A stretch of DNA of 64,000 bases from Hyphomonadaceae bacterium UKL13-1 (lineage in GTDB: Bacteria > Pseudomonadota > Alphaproteobacteria > Caulobacterales > Aquidulcibacteraceae), in contig CP012156.1 in NCBI GenBank assembly GCA_001602435.1, forward strand, positions 2,735,898 through 2,799,897, written 5' to 3'. The position numbers and the translations under genes were made by a program. The notes beneath the pieces are model-generated. The model had not been told where the DNA came from. It saw only the letters and a list, made by a program, of their open reading frames with translations, and did not search any database. Below are positions 45,893 through 55,667 of this stretch, piece after piece (the first letter of the stretch is position 1; every line of letters starts with the position of its first letter).

Positions 45893-46639
45893 ATGACGAC
45901 GATTGAAACTTTTGAGAAGCCACGGCGCTTCTATCAGACCATGGCATGGGTCTTTTTGGCCATTGCCTTTGGTGGCTTTATCCCGACCTATTGGCTGAAG
46001 CTGATGGATGGCAGTTTCGCTGGCAAACCCATCCTCCACATCCATGGCTTTATGCTCTTTGCTTGGGTGTTGTTCTATGCGGTGCAGACCAATTTCGTGG
46101 CCAATCGTAAGATGGCCGACCATAGAAGCTGGGGGATTGCTGGCGTTTCGCTGTTTACGGCTCTCGCTATCTCGATCCTTTTGGCAGCGATCAATACGAT
46201 CAAGCAGGGCGAGTTAACGGGCTTTGCGACCCAAGCGGCGTCCTTCTCCATCGTGACCTTCTCGGGCATCGCCTTGATCGCGGCCTTCATCGTGCTGGCG
46301 ATCATGAATGTGCATCGCGCTGACTGGCACAGCCGCTTGATGACTTTATCTTTCGTGCCCTTATTGCAGGCCCCAATGGCACGGCCATTTGCGGTTATGA
46401 TGACTCCACCGGGGGCCGTTGGGCCACCACCGGTTCTTGTCACTTTGCCGCCAGCGATCGTCATTGACCTCATCTTGGTCGCCATGCTGATCTATGATCG
46501 CAAAGTCACGGGCCGTTTCCATCCCGTCACACTATGGGGCTCGATTGCCATTATTGCGGTGCAAATTCTGTGCGTGCCTATCTCAACCAGCCCAGCTTGG
46601 ATCGCAACAGCCAAGGCAATTGCGGGCTTGGCAGGCTAA
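45893..46639 (+). CDS. Polytopic membrane protein in the TetR operon
   Basis: A 248-residue protein with about seven hydrophobic helices. Helix 2 carries the His pair in ILHIHGFMLFAWVLFY, and a Pro-rich MMTPPGAVGPPP loop follows helix 5. The His residues could bind haem or metal, but no family is recognised. AGGGGG at 45881-45886 favours ATG at 45893 over 45887. It is the last gene of the TetR unit and ends at a strong terminator. Confidence 0.68.
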   Translation: MTTIETFEKPRRFYQTMAWVFLAIAFGGFIPTYWLKLMDGSFAGKPILHIHGFMLFAWVLFYAVQTNFVANRKMADHRSWGIAGVSLFTALAISILLAAINTIKQGELTGFATQAASFSIVTFSGIALIAAFIVLAIMNVHRADWHSRLMTLSFVPLLQAPMARPFAVMMTPPGAVGPPPVLVTLPPAIVIDLILVAMLIYDRKVTGRFHPVTLWGSIAIIAVQILCVPISTSPAWIATAKAIAGLAG

Positions 46640-46641
46640 AC

Positions 46642-46685
46642 AAAAAGGGCACCAGACCGACGATCTGGTGCCCCATTCTTTTTGT
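46642..46685. terminator. Bidirectional intrinsic terminator
   Basis: A perfect 10-bp stem (GGGCACCAGA, 46647-46656, with TCTGGTGCCC, 46664-46673) has A5 on its left and a T-rich run (ATTCTTTTT) on its right. It lies between the convergent membrane-protein and fba genes and can end transcripts from both strands. Confidence 0.92.
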
Positions 46686-46699
46686 TCTAAGTAAGCGGC

Positions 46700-47719
46700 T
46701 TACTTGTCTTCCAGTTCACGCGACCATTGGCCAAGTGACGCCAAGCCATTCATATGGGCCCGCTTGTAGAAGGCCGCTTGGGCAGCCTCGATATTTTCTT
46801 CCTTGCCAGACCAAGCCTTTTGCGGGGCGGCTTGCAGCGCGCGACCGTAAGAGAAAGTCAGGTTCCAAGGCAAAGCATGCATCGCATTCATTGCGTTCAA
46901 ATGCGCGGTCGCATCGATGTCGGACTGGCCGCCCGACAAGAAGGCAATCCCGGTCACGGTCGAAGGAACCGTGTTCTTCAAGCACTGAACCGTCTTTTCA
47001 GCCACTTCGTCGACGCCGGCTTGGACCTTCGCCTTGCGACCCGCGATCACCATATTTGGCTTCAACACGATGCCTTCCAACTGCACCCGCATTTCATACA
47101 AGGCTTGGAACGTGCTTTTCAGCACATATTCGGTCACTTCAAAGCAGCGATTGATATCGTGATCGAGATCCATCAGGACTTCGGGTTCTACAATCGGCAC
47201 GATGTTTTCTTCTTGGCACATGGCGGCATAGCGCGCCAAAGCATGCGCATTGGCCTTGACCGAGCCAGCACTTGGGCGACGCGCGTCAATATCAATCACC
47301 GCGCGCCACTTCGCGAAGCGTGCACCATGGACATAATAGTCGCGCAGACGATCACGCAGATTGTCGAGGCCATCGGTTACGCGCTCACCGGGAAAGAAGG
47401 GCATTTCGCGAGGACCCATATCGACCTTAATGCCGGGGATGGCACCATGCGACTTGATGATATCGACCAAACGCGACTCATCACGCGCGAACTGACGAAT
47501 GGTTTCATCATACAGGATGACGCCCGAGATGTGGTCCTTCATCGCCTTTTCCGACCGGAACAACAGCTCGCGATAGTCGCGACGGGTGTTCGGGTTAGAC
47601 TCAACGCCGATCGCGTCAAAACGCGAGCGAATGGTAGCGGTGCTTTCGTCGGCGGCCAAAATGCCCTTGCCGGGGGCGACCATGGCTTTGGCGGTCGCGA
47701 CGAGTTGATCGAGATTCAT
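46700..47719 (-). CDS. fba: Class I fructose-bisphosphate aldolase
   Basis: A 339-residue Schiff-base aldolase of the animal/plant type. The N-terminal GKGILAADESTATI, the lysine-forming VLKPNMVIAG, the EPEVL stretch and FLSGGQSD are all present. It interconverts fructose 1,6-bisphosphate with DHAP and glyceraldehyde 3-phosphate and needs no metal. AGAGGAC precedes the ATG. It is the last gene of the gap-pgk unit, 27 bases after pgk. Confidence 0.95.
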   Translation of the reverse strand: MNLDQLVATAKAMVAPGKGILAADESTATIRSRFDAIGVESNPNTRRDYRELLFRSEKAMKDHISGVILYDETIRQFARDESRLVDIIKSHGAIPGIKVDMGPREMPFFPGERVTDGLDNLRDRLRDYYVHGARFAKWRAVIDIDARRPSAGSVKANAHALARYAAMCQEENIVPIVEPEVLMDLDHDINRCFEVTEYVLKSTFQALYEMRVQLEGIVLKPNMVIAGRKAKVQAGVDEVAEKTVQCLKNTVPSTVTGIAFLSGGQSDIDATAHLNAMNAMHALPWNLTFSYGRALQAAPQKAWSGKEENIEAAQAAFYKRAHMNGLASLGQWSRELEDK

Positions 47720-47746
47720 ATCTGTCCTCTTAGATACACAGTTGGA

Positions 47747-48943
47747 TTAAGATGCGTGTTTCAGGGCTTCGACGCCCGGTAGTGCTTTGCCTTCCATCCA
47801 TTCGAGGAAGGCCCCGCCAGCGGTGGAAACAAAAGTGAAGTCGGAAGCGACCTTGGCTTGATTAAGCGCAGAAACGGTATCGCCGCCGCCTGCGACTGCG
47901 ACGAGGCGTCCCGAATGCGCCAAGGCTGCCGCGGTGCGGGCTGCTTCCATGGTGCCAATGTCAAAAGGCGGTAACTCGAACGCGCCCAAGGGACCATTCC
48001 AGACCAAGGTCTTGGCGGTCTCCAAAGCAGCGGCCAAAGCAGCAACCGATTTTGGCCCGGCATCCAAGATCATCTCTTGATCCTTCACATCACCGATCTC
48101 ACAGGTCCGATGAGGGGCATGGGCGGCAAAGGCCTCGGCGACCACTACATCGGTGGGCAGCAGGATTTGGCACTTGTTCGCAGCAGCTTGCGCCTCAATG
48201 GCGCGGGCGGTCTCCAAAAGGTCATGCTCGCACAAGGACTTGCCAACATGGCCCCCGCGCGCTGCCAGAAATGTATTCGCCATACCCCCGCCAACGGCTA
48301 AGATATCCACGCGTGAAACAAGGTTTTGGAGAAGGTCAATCTTGCTGGAGACCTTGGCCCCACCCACAACGGCCATCACTGGATGGGTTGGGTTGCCGAG
48401 AGCCTTATCCAGATAATCAAGCTCATGGGCCATCGATAGGCCGGGATAGGCTGGCAGCAAATGGGCAATTGCTTCGGTTGAAGCATGGGCACGATGCGCC
48501 GCCGAGAAGGCGTCATTCACGTAAACATCAGCCAGACGCGCAAAGCCCTTGGCAAGCTCTGGGTCGTTCTTCTCTTCGCCGGGTTGAAAACGGGTATTCT
48601 CTAGCAAGAGCACATCACCTGTTTTCATCTCGGCCACCGCGGCTTCGGCAACAGGGCCAACGCAATCAGCAGCAAATGCAATCGGTTTATCCAACAAAGC
48701 GGCCAATGCCGGTATAATCGGCTCGAGTGACATGGATGGAACGACTTTGCCCTTTGGCCGATCAAAATGGGCCGCGAGAATGACCTTCGCGCCTTTCTCA
48801 ATCAGAAGCTTTATCGTCGGCACAGCCGCGCGGAGGCGTGTATCATCGGTAATCACACCGTCCTGCATTGGGACATTGAAATCAACGCGGACAAAGGCAC
48901 GCTTGCCCTGAAGATCTGCAGTCTTAAGCGATAGAAAAGTCAT
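47747..48943 (-). CDS. pgk: Phosphoglycerate kinase
   Basis: A 398-residue glycolytic kinase that transfers phosphate from 1,3-bisphosphoglycerate to ADP. Visible motifs are [11 protein letters not shown], the hinge region [11 protein letters not shown], the nucleotide site NGPLGAFE and the C-terminal [10 protein letters not shown]. The start at 48943 lies two bases after the stop of the small membrane-protein gene and AGGGTG overlaps that stop. The longer frame upstream is an artefact of that neighbour. Confidence 0.97.
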   Translation of the reverse strand: MTFLSLKTADLQGKRAFVRVDFNVPMQDGVITDDTRLRAAVPTIKLLIEKGAKVILAAHFDRPKGKVVPSMSLEPIIPALAALLDKPIAFAADCVGPVAEAAVAEMKTGDVLLLENTRFQPGEEKNDPELAKGFARLADVYVNDAFSAAHRAHASTEAIAHLLPAYPGLSMAHELDYLDKALGNPTHPVMAVVGGAKVSSKIDLLQNLVSRVDILAVGGGMANTFLAARGGHVGKSLCEHDLLETARAIEAQAAANKCQILLPTDVVVAEAFAAHAPHRTCEIGDVKDQEMILDAGPKSVAALAAALETAKTLVWNGPLGAFELPPFDIGTMEAARTAAALAHSGRLVAVAGGGDTVSALNQAKVASDFTFVSTAGGAFLEWMEGKALPGVEALKHAS

Positions 48944-48945
48944 TT

Positions 48946-49251
48946 TCACCCTATCAGCGCGTGAAGTGCCGCGCCAAAACCAAATCCGACGCCATGTGCG
49001 AGCACGATCAGCACCAAAGCCAGAGCCAAAGTGCCAATCGTTTGTGGCAAGCTCGCACGAACCATGCCAGCAACCCGCCGCCTGTGCACGAAGCACCACC
49101 AAGTCGTTGCCACCACCATCATCACCGGGGCTGCCCACCAGGACACGCCAAACATGGCCAGTAGGATGGTGGTTGAGACAAGCACTGCCTCAACCAGAGC
49201 ATTGACGAAGCGCGAGGGTACAAAGTCAGACTTAGCTTCAGCCACGTCCAT
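48946..49251 (-). CDS. Small membrane protein between gap and pgk
   Basis: A 101-residue protein with hydrophobic helices at about residues 20-50 and 70-98 (two or three helices). The middle loop is basic ([14 protein letters not shown]). The ATG overlaps the gap stop (TGATG) and its own stop lies in the pgk ribosome-binding region, so it is coupled to both. No family is recognised. The tight fit makes it a genuine gene rather than chance. Confidence 0.75.
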   Translation of the reverse strand: MDVAEAKSDFVPSRFVNALVEAVLVSTTILLAMFGVSWWAAPVMMVVATTWWCFVHRRRVAGMVRASLPQTIGTLALALVLIVLAHGVGFGFGAALHALIG

Positions 49252-50258
49252 CAGATCAATTTAGCCATGGCGATGGCAGTGTCGCTCATGCGGGTCGAGA
49301 AGCCCCACTCATTATCGTACCAAGACAGGATGCGCACCAGCGTGCCGTCCATCACTTTGGTTTGATCCAAAGCAAAGGTCGAAGAATGGCTGTCATGGTT
49401 GAAATCAATCGAGACATTGGGGTCAGCCGTGTAACCCAAGACGCCCTTCAAAGGACCATCCGCTGCGGCCTTAATGGCAGCATTGATTTCATCCACTGTC
49501 GTGGTGCGCTTGGCAACAAACTTCAGATCTACGCAGGAGACGTTTGGCGTTGGTACGCGGATCGCCACCCCATCCAAACGACCCGCTAGCTCTGGCAAAA
49601 CCAAGCCCACTGCCTTCGCAGCGCCAGTTGACGTTGGGATCATGGAAAGAGCTGCAGCGCGGGCGCGGTACAAATCCTTGTGCATTGTATCCAACGTTGG
49701 CTGGTCACCCGTATAAGAGTGGATCGTCGTCATGAAGCCCTTGTCGATACCAATGGCGTCGTTCAGGACCTTTACAACCGGTGCCAAGCAATTGGTGGTG
49801 CACGAAGCATTGGAGACAATCAGATCATCCTTGGTGAGAGACTGATGGTTCACGCCGTACACAATCGTCTTATCCGATTGCTCGCCGGGCGCGGAAATCA
49901 AAACGCGCTTCGCACCAGCCGTCAAATGTGCAGCAGCCTTCTCACGAGCTGTAAACAAGCCCGTGCATTCCATCGCGATATCGACTTGATTTTCACCCCA
50001 AGGCAAAGTCGCAGGATCACGAAGTGCGGTCACTTTGATGGGCTTGCCATTGACGACAATCGTGTCGCCTTCAACGCTGACGGTGGCGGGGAAACGGCCA
50101 TGCACGGAATCGTATTTCAACAGGTGCGCATTGGTCGCGGCAGGGCCCAAATCATTGATGGCCACAACTTCAATATCATCTCGTCCATTCTCGATGATGG
50201 ACCGTAAAACCAGACGGCCGATACGGCCAAAACCATTGATCGCGACGCGCACGCTCAT
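49251..50258 (-). CDS. gap: Glyceraldehyde-3-phosphate dehydrogenase, type I
   Basis: A 335-residue NAD-dependent enzyme. The Rossmann start [14 protein letters not shown], the catalytic [15 protein letters not shown] and the C-terminal [13 protein letters not shown] are diagnostic. GGAGAT precedes the ATG. It leads the gap - membrane protein - pgk - fba operon. A pair of inverted ATGACATG arms upstream may be its regulatory site. Confidence 0.97.
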   Translation of the reverse strand: MSVRVAINGFGRIGRLVLRSIIENGRDDIEVVAINDLGPAATNAHLLKYDSVHGRFPATVSVEGDTIVVNGKPIKVTALRDPATLPWGENQVDIAMECTGLFTAREKAAAHLTAGAKRVLISAPGEQSDKTIVYGVNHQSLTKDDLIVSNASCTTNCLAPVVKVLNDAIGIDKGFMTTIHSYTGDQPTLDTMHKDLYRARAAALSMIPTSTGAAKAVGLVLPELAGRLDGVAIRVPTPNVSCVDLKFVAKRTTTVDEINAAIKAAADGPLKGVLGYTADPNVSIDFNHDSHSSTFALDQTKVMDGTLVRILSWYDNEWGFSTRMSDTAIAMAKLI

Positions 50259-50316
50259 ACTAATCTCCGTAGTAAAACTACAAAATCAAGGCACTTTCGC
50301 CTTATTTTGTTGGAAC

Positions 50317-50343
50317 ATGACATGTGTGGGAGCCCCATGTCAT
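50317..50343. promoter_or_regulatory. Inverted repeat upstream of the gap operon
   Basis: ATGACATG (50317-50324) and its inverse CATGTCAT (50336-50343) are separated by 11 bases, 59 bases or more upstream of the gap start. The spacing suits a dimeric regulator, or it may be a weak hairpin. No known regulator motif is recognised. Confidence 0.45.
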
Positions 50344-50435
50344 TTGTAGGGTGCCTATAGCCATCATCTGTCGAATCGTCCACCCAATGGCGCCGATTGC
50401 TTGCCGATGATTTGGGGTTTTGGCAGGACTCAGCT

Positions 50436-50777
50436 ATGGGAAATGTCATGAGCATTGGAAAGCCTCCCCCGCTGGATCAAACTCTTGTCCGTTTCGACAG
50501 TGCGTTGTCACGACTTGAAACGGCTCTCGCAGCGTCCATGTCGCGGGTAACAGAAGCTGCGCGCCGCGCGGGATATGAAGATGGTCGCCAAGCTGGCGCT
50601 CGCGAAGTTCAAGAAGCGCGTGGCTATCCCTCCACACCCGATGTAAATCCCCTGTTGCAAGAAGAACTCGACGCCGCGAAAGCGCGGGAAGTGCAGTTGC
50701 AACGGGCAGTCGAAGAAGCCCGTGCTGCCCTCAAGGATGCCATGAGCGATCTTCGCGCAGCCCTGACGCCGCTCTAA
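50436..50777 (+). CDS. Small coiled-coil protein (DUF4164-like)
   Basis: A 113-residue, almost entirely helical protein with heptad-like segments RFDSALSRLETALAASM and EELDAAKAREVQLQRAVEE. Similar short coiled-coil proteins near zapA-like genes in Alphaproteobacteria belong to DUF4164; that assignment is tentative. AGGA lies seven bases before ATG 50436; ATG 50448 is an alternative. It is divergent from gap. Confidence 0.6.
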   Translation: MGNVMSIGKPPPLDQTLVRFDSALSRLETALAASMSRVTEAARRAGYEDGRQAGAREVQEARGYPSTPDVNPLLQEELDAAKAREVQLQRAVEEARAALKDAMSDLRAALTPL

Positions 50778-50802
50778 GCTTACTGGCGGACCACAGAAAG
50801 TC

Positions 50803-51930
50803 ATGACTATGAAGTCCGTCGCGTTAGATCATCCCGCTTTGTCCATTCGCGGGGCCATGCATGTAGTTCGAACGCCTTCGAGCCTCAAGGCTTGGCGCCT
50901 GCCTGCTTGGACATGGGCCCAATCACCAGATCCTTCTGTGGACCTGATGGTCGGCATGACCAGTGGTGTGCGCCTCTGCTTTACCACCGATGCAGAAGCT
51001 CTTTGCCTAAACGTCCTCGAAACGGGCATTCAATTGGCAGGCACACCACGCCGCCCTGTGACCTTCGACCTCTATTTGGATGGGGTGCAGTGCGGATCAG
51101 CCGCGGCCAGTTCAGGCCACACGATTGTGGTGAATCCCAAGGGTCCATCATTCGTGCCGGGCACAGCCTCGGAAATCTCATTTGATGCACTGGGAACTGG
51201 GCTAAAGGCCATCGAGCTGTGGTTACCGCAATCGGCCCAGTTAGAGGTGCTCGGCCTATCTGTTTCGAGCGAAGCAGAGATCCACCCCAGCCCTGAGCCG
51301 ACGGGTCTGCGCTGGGCTCATTATGGCAGCTCGATCAGTCATGGCATGGAAGCCAAAGGCCCATCTTGGACTTGGCCTGCAGTTGCTGCCCGAGCGTTGG
51401 GACATGAGCTTATGAATATCGGGCTGGCGGGACAATGCCATTTGGATGGCTTTGTGGCGCGCAGCCTGCGTGATGGGCCATTTGATGCGATCAGCCTAGA
51501 GGTTGGCATTAACATCATCGGCGCGGACACGATGCGCAGACGCGTCTTTGCGAGCGCCTTGCACAGCTTCTTAGACACCATCCGAGAGGGCAAGCCGGAC
51601 GTGCTCCTCCTCGTTATCTCGCCGATCTTCTGCCCCCTGCTTGAGACCCGCACTGGGCCACTGATGCGGGACAGCTTGGCAAGCTATGGTTCAACCGAAC
51701 GGCCTCATAGTGCTATGGACGGGGCGCTCACACTCCAAGAGTCGCGCGCCATTATCGCCGATGTCGTCGCTCGACGGCGAAATGCAGGCGATGCAAACCT
51801 GTCATATCTCGATGGCCTCGCCCTTTTTGGTGCGGCGGACGAAAGCGATTTACCAGACCACTTGCACCCTAATGCTGCTGGCCAAGAGCGTATGGGACAT
51901 CGCTTTGCTGCGCTAGGCTGGACTGGTTGA
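50803..51930 (+). CDS. SGNH/GDSL hydrolase with N-terminal beta domain
   Basis: A 375-residue protein. The first 150 residues are a beta-rich domain like those preceding bacterial SGNH esterases; the hydrolase follows. Its catalytic set is visible: Ser in HYGSSISHG, Gly in GLAGQCHLD, Asn in EVGINIIG and Asp-His in DHLHPNAAGQERM. It probably removes acyl groups from a carbohydrate or lipid. No signal peptide is seen. Confidence 0.85.
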   Translation: MTMKSVALDHPALSIRGAMHVVRTPSSLKAWRLPAWTWAQSPDPSVDLMVGMTSGVRLCFTTDAEALCLNVLETGIQLAGTPRRPVTFDLYLDGVQCGSAAASSGHTIVVNPKGPSFVPGTASEISFDALGTGLKAIELWLPQSAQLEVLGLSVSSEAEIHPSPEPTGLRWAHYGSSISHGMEAKGPSWTWPAVAARALGHELMNIGLAGQCHLDGFVARSLRDGPFDAISLEVGINIIGADTMRRRVFASALHSFLDTIREGKPDVLLLVISPIFCPLLETRTGPLMRDSLASYGSTERPHSAMDGALTLQESRAIIADVVARRRNAGDANLSYLDGLALFGAADESDLPDHLHPNAAGQERMGHRFAALGWTG

Positions 51931-52011
51931 TCCGATTAAGGGCGTAATTTCAATTTTACTCCCAGCCACCTAAAGCCTATAGGGCCATGCATTATTCTAG
52001 GAGCGTAAGAT

Positions 52012-52998
52012 TTGACCAAGATTTTGATCACAGGTGGTGCAGGTTATATTGGCAGCCATGCGGCTTGGGCGTGCGTTGATGCAGGCTATGAAATCGTGGT
52101 TCTCGACAATCTATCCACGGGTGTTGCGCGCAATGTGCCCCCCACGGCGACCTTGATCGAGATGGACATTGGTGATCGGGCGGCCGTTGCAAAGGTCCTA
52201 TGCAGCCACGAGATCGACGCCATCATGCATTTTGCCGGCTCCATCGTGGTGCCGGAATCAGTGGTCAATCCTGGGCTCTACTACGAGAATAATACGGCTA
52301 AAAGCTTGGGGCTTATCCAAGAGGCGGTAAAGGCTGGCGTAAAGGCGTTCATCTTTTCGTCGACCGCCGCTGTTTATGCGCCCGGCAGCGCGGAGCCATT
52401 AAGCGAATCCGCGCCCAAAGCGCCATTGAGCCCCTATGGCCAATCCAAGCTGATGACCGAACTGATGCTGGCAGATATGTCGGCGGCTCATGGTCTAGCG
52501 GTTGGTGTTTTGCGCTATTTCAATGTCGCAGGTGCGGACCCTCAGGGCAGAACCGGGCAAAGCACGCCAAACGCAACGCATTTGATCAAGGTCGCCTCCC
52601 AAGTGGCCACTGGCCAACGCCCTCAGATGGAAGTGTTTGGTACCGATTATGACACCCCAGACGGCACCTGCATTCGTGACTATATTCATGTCAGCGATTT
52701 GGCGGACGCCCATGTGTTGCTGGCAGAGCATCTTCTAGCCGGCGGGGCCAATGTCACGGCCAATTGCGGCTATGGAAAAGGGGCTTCGGTTTTGGAGGTC
52801 TTGGCTTCTTTGGAAAAGCAATTGAACCATCCGATCGCCGCCAAGATGTCACCGCGCAGAGCAGGCGATGCGCCGTCTTTGGTTGCCAATTCGGCCCACC
52901 TAAAGTCCCTGATGCCGTGGAAACCCAAATATGAGAATTTGGATGATATTGTCGCGGCAGCTTTGGCTTGGGAACGCCATCTGACCCAAATGGGTTAA
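52012..52998 (+). CDS. galE: UDP-glucose 4-epimerase
   Basis: A 328-residue extended SDR enzyme that interconverts UDP-glucose and UDP-galactose. The NAD-binding TGGAGYIGSHAAW, catalytic Ser in FSSTAAVYA and YGQSK, and the C-terminal RDYIHVSDLADAH are typical. TTG start at 52012 with AGGAG eight bases upstream. It may feed the surface glycan locus that begins 2 kb downstream, though this is positional inference. Confidence 0.95.
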   Translation: MTKILITGGAGYIGSHAAWACVDAGYEIVVLDNLSTGVARNVPPTATLIEMDIGDRAAVAKVLCSHEIDAIMHFAGSIVVPESVVNPGLYYENNTAKSLGLIQEAVKAGVKAFIFSSTAAVYAPGSAEPLSESAPKAPLSPYGQSKLMTELMLADMSAAHGLAVGVLRYFNVAGADPQGRTGQSTPNATHLIKVASQVATGQRPQMEVFGTDYDTPDGTCIRDYIHVSDLADAHVLLAEHLLAGGANVTANCGYGKGASVLEVLASLEKQLNHPIAAKMSPRRAGDAPSLVANSAHLKSLMPWKPKYENLDDIVAAALAWERHLTQMG

Positions 52999-53088
52999 GG
53001 CAAATGGGGCCAAGGCCTTAAATCTATCCGACTGATCGGGGAAAAACTCTAAGCTCGGCGGGTCTTTAACCAATTGGATGAATGGCCC

Positions 53089-54429
53089 ATGTCACGCACC
53101 ACCCGCTTAGATCCACCTCTCCTCTTAGCCTCCCAAGCCGACAAACATGTCAGCTATAATGAGGCCATGCTCACCTTGGATATTTCAGTCCAACTGACGA
53201 TCATGAGCAGAGCCTCAAGCACACCACCATTCGATGCAAAAGAAGGCGATTGCTATATCCCAAAGGCCCCAGCTAACGGGGCGTGGAATGGCCTTCACAA
53301 TCAGCTAGTCGCATTTCAAAATGGCGAGTGGCAGTCGGTCCCTGTAAAAGCGGGATGGCTCGGCTGGTTATTGGATGAAGGCATCAACATCCGATACAAT
53401 GGCGCTGCATGGAATCCAGTGCCCGTCGTCTCCAGCGTCAACCCGATTGACCAAGTCGGCATTAATACGACAGCCGACACGACCAATCGTTTGGCAGTAA
53501 AAAGTGAGGCAGTTCTGCTTTCGCACCCGAGCGAGGCGCTTGGCAATCTGCAAGTGAAGCTCAACAAATCCCAGGCCACCACCACGGGGTCGATACTGTT
53601 TCAAACCAATTGGTCTGGCCGTGCAGAGATTGGTCTCATTGGCTCCGATGATTTGGCGGTAAAAGTCAGTCCAGATGGTACCAATTTCAAGACTGCTCTC
53701 AGCATTGATCGCACGAATGGCGGACTAAAGAGCCATGGCGGCCTGATTGACCCCAATACGGGGCTGCGCGCACTCACGCTCATTCCGGCCGTGGTGAAGG
53801 ACATTTGGCGATCAGATATGGATTCGCCGGCCACGCCGCGAACTTATGTTATTGCCGGCGTGTCTGGCGATAGTGTCACCCTAACGACCAATGACGTTGA
53901 GCAGATCTATAATCAGGCACTTCGTGGCGTTTCAAAAGTTCGAATTTGGAATGTTTCCAAGACACCGGCCCAAGCTGCTTGGGTCAAATGGAACAGCTCC
54001 GCAAACATATTCAACGTCCATCAAGCTTCAGATGTTGCAAGTTGGAAAGCGGGGGAAATCTTACGCCTCGGCGATCCGAATCCAACCAGCACGAACACTC
54101 TTGGCATGATCGCCCTCGATATCAGCGACTATCTTTTCAATAGTTTTGGCGTTGTGTTCCCCCAACGTGGCTTGAAACTATCCGTTGCTGTCCAAGGGGT
54201 TGGCGGATGGGTTAGCCTAGACTGTTCCGGCAACGGCGCGGTCGGCACCACTTTGGGCAGTTCGTCAAATAGTGACGGTTCGCGCCAAAGCGCCTTTGCC
54301 GATATCTTTACCCCAGTTTTGTCACCGATCTCTAATTCTAACCTATTGTTCTTGCGCGAAACCCTTGTCGCCCCAGCAACTGCCCTTGCCGCTACGCGAT
54401 TGTTACGCGTGGTTGGATTATGGGTTTAG
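53089..54429 (+). CDS. DUF2793-domain protein
   Basis: A 446-residue protein. Residues 1-110 match DUF2793 (RLDPPLLLASQADKHVSYNE, then GDCYIPKAPANGAWNG and VPVKAGWLGWLLDEG). DUF2793 is found in phage tail and gene-transfer-agent-like proteins of Alphaproteobacteria, usually as an N-terminal domain. The rest is beta-rich and resembles tail-fibre or appendage proteins, including SVDGTNFK-type repeats. No phage genes are adjacent, so it may be a stand-alone surface or GTA accessory protein. Confidence 0.78.
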   Translation: MSRTTRLDPPLLLASQADKHVSYNEAMLTLDISVQLTIMSRASSTPPFDAKEGDCYIPKAPANGAWNGLHNQLVAFQNGEWQSVPVKAGWLGWLLDEGINIRYNGAAWNPVPVVSSVNPIDQVGINTTADTTNRLAVKSEAVLLSHPSEALGNLQVKLNKSQATTTGSILFQTNWSGRAEIGLIGSDDLAVKVSPDGTNFKTALSIDRTNGGLKSHGGLIDPNTGLRALTLIPAVVKDIWRSDMDSPATPRTYVIAGVSGDSVTLTTNDVEQIYNQALRGVSKVRIWNVSKTPAQAAWVKWNSSANIFNVHQASDVASWKAGEILRLGDPNPTSTNTLGMIALDISDYLFNSFGVVFPQRGLKLSVAVQGVGGWVSLDCSGNGAVGTTLGSSSNSDGSRQSAFADIFTPVLSPISNSNLLFLRETLVAPATALAATRLLRVVGLWV

Positions 54430-54754
54430 GGGGAAATAACGTTATTGCTAATTGGTGCAATGCATATTCTAACGCTTTCAAAGCTCAACAGTTACTGTCG
54501 AAGTTAGTCACCCGACATGTCAATTAGGCCCCCAATGACCAAGGGGTATTCAATCGGCAAGCACGGTCCCATCAGCACGCCTTGTCCTATCAATCCAAAT
54601 CCAAGCTGCACTTGCTGCCTTGACTACAGCCGATCGACCCCGGGTACTTGACCAGCCTTTACTCAGACTGGCATCATCCTAGCGAGCAGCGTTCAAAACC
54701 ACCACTGGGACGTAAACGGCGAAGTCGTTGAGCGTTGTCAGACAGGAGCAAGCC
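54430..54754. other. Intergenic region, possible gene remnant
   Basis: This 325-base gap holds no complete gene. On the minus strand one frame is open for 41 codons, ending WIWIDRTRRADGTVLAD at a TGA around 54555; this looks like the tail of a coding sequence, but no family is recognised. It marks the compositional boundary between the GC-rich part and the glycan locus. Confidence 0.35.
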
Positions 54755-55525
54755 TTGGCCAGAATTTCTTCACAGGCTCGTATCGGAGCGAACGTGTGCA
54801 TTGCGGAAACCGCTATAATTCATGATAATGTTGAACTAGGTGACAACTCAAGTATCGGGGAATACTGTATAATTGGCCACCCGGCACGAGGTGAGGCTTC
54901 GGGGAAGACCCTAAAGATAGGGGCGGGGGCAAACATTCGATCACACACGATTATATATGAAGGATCCGAATTTGGAGACCAACTTTCAGTCGGGCACTCG
55001 AGCATTTTGCGGGAAGGAATAAGGGCCGGAGTAAATCTACAAGTTGGCAGTATAAACGACCTAGAAGGCATGGCCGTCATTGGAGATTGGGTAAGATTCC
55101 ATTCCAACGTACACGTTAGCAGGGGCACCACGATAGGTGATTTAGTTTGGATCTTTCCGTATGTTGTAACGACGAATGACCCAATACCACCGTCCGGACT
55201 ATGCGAAGGAGTAACCCTTCATGCAGGCAGCACTGTGTGCACAGGATCTGTGGTTTTACCTGGAACGCAAGTAGGAGTGGGAGCATTTATTGGAGCGATG
55301 ACCAGAGCTGGTGGAATAATTAGATCCGGTGCCTTAGTTATTGGCAACCCAGCGAAAATGGTTGGAAGTGTTCGCCGATTGAAGCACGTAGATAGTGGAA
55401 AGCAACACCCATGGTATACTCACCATGCGGACGCCTACCCACCAAAAGCCCAATCTCGTATTGCAGAGATACTCGCAGAAGTCGAAACAGCTTGCGATGA
55501 AATTGATTCGCTTTCGCCCCGCTAG
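54755..55525 (+). CDS. Hexapeptide-repeat acyltransferase
   Basis: A 256-residue left-handed beta-helix protein. Repeats of the [LIV]-G-x-x-x-x type run from about residue 8 to 215 (for example IGANVCIAETAIIHDNVELG, VGHSSI, IGDWVRFHSN, VGVGAFIGA). Such enzymes acetylate amino sugars, often dTDP- or UDP-linked precursors of O-antigen. TTG at 54755 with AGGAG six bases upstream is the best start; TTG at 54728 has none. AT-rich codons (ATA, AGA) are common, unlike upstream genes. Confidence 0.85.
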   Translation: MARISSQARIGANVCIAETAIIHDNVELGDNSSIGEYCIIGHPARGEASGKTLKIGAGANIRSHTIIYEGSEFGDQLSVGHSSILREGIRAGVNLQVGSINDLEGMAVIGDWVRFHSNVHVSRGTTIGDLVWIFPYVVTTNDPIPPSGLCEGVTLHAGSTVCTGSVVLPGTQVGVGAFIGAMTRAGGIIRSGALVIGNPAKMVGSVRRLKHVDSGKQHPWYTHHADAYPPKAQSRIAEILAEVETACDEIDSLSPR

Positions 55526-55667
55526 TTACTAAAGTGCACAAGTTTAGGTTCAAGGGGAGGCGGGGTTGGTCGTGAAATAAGTCGAGGACCGAACCCTTGC
55601 TCTGCCACCTATCGTTGGGCCGCTTTGGGCTAGAGTCTTCGGTCTTGCTCGGCTCCGGTCGGCTGGG

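Noticed and set aside
46534..47154. 206-codon plus-strand frame across the terminator into fba
   Set aside because: It crosses a strong bidirectional terminator and lies antisense to fba.
46754..47782. 342-codon open frame antisense to fba
   Set aside because: Runs across fba into pgk; typical shadow of biased codon use.
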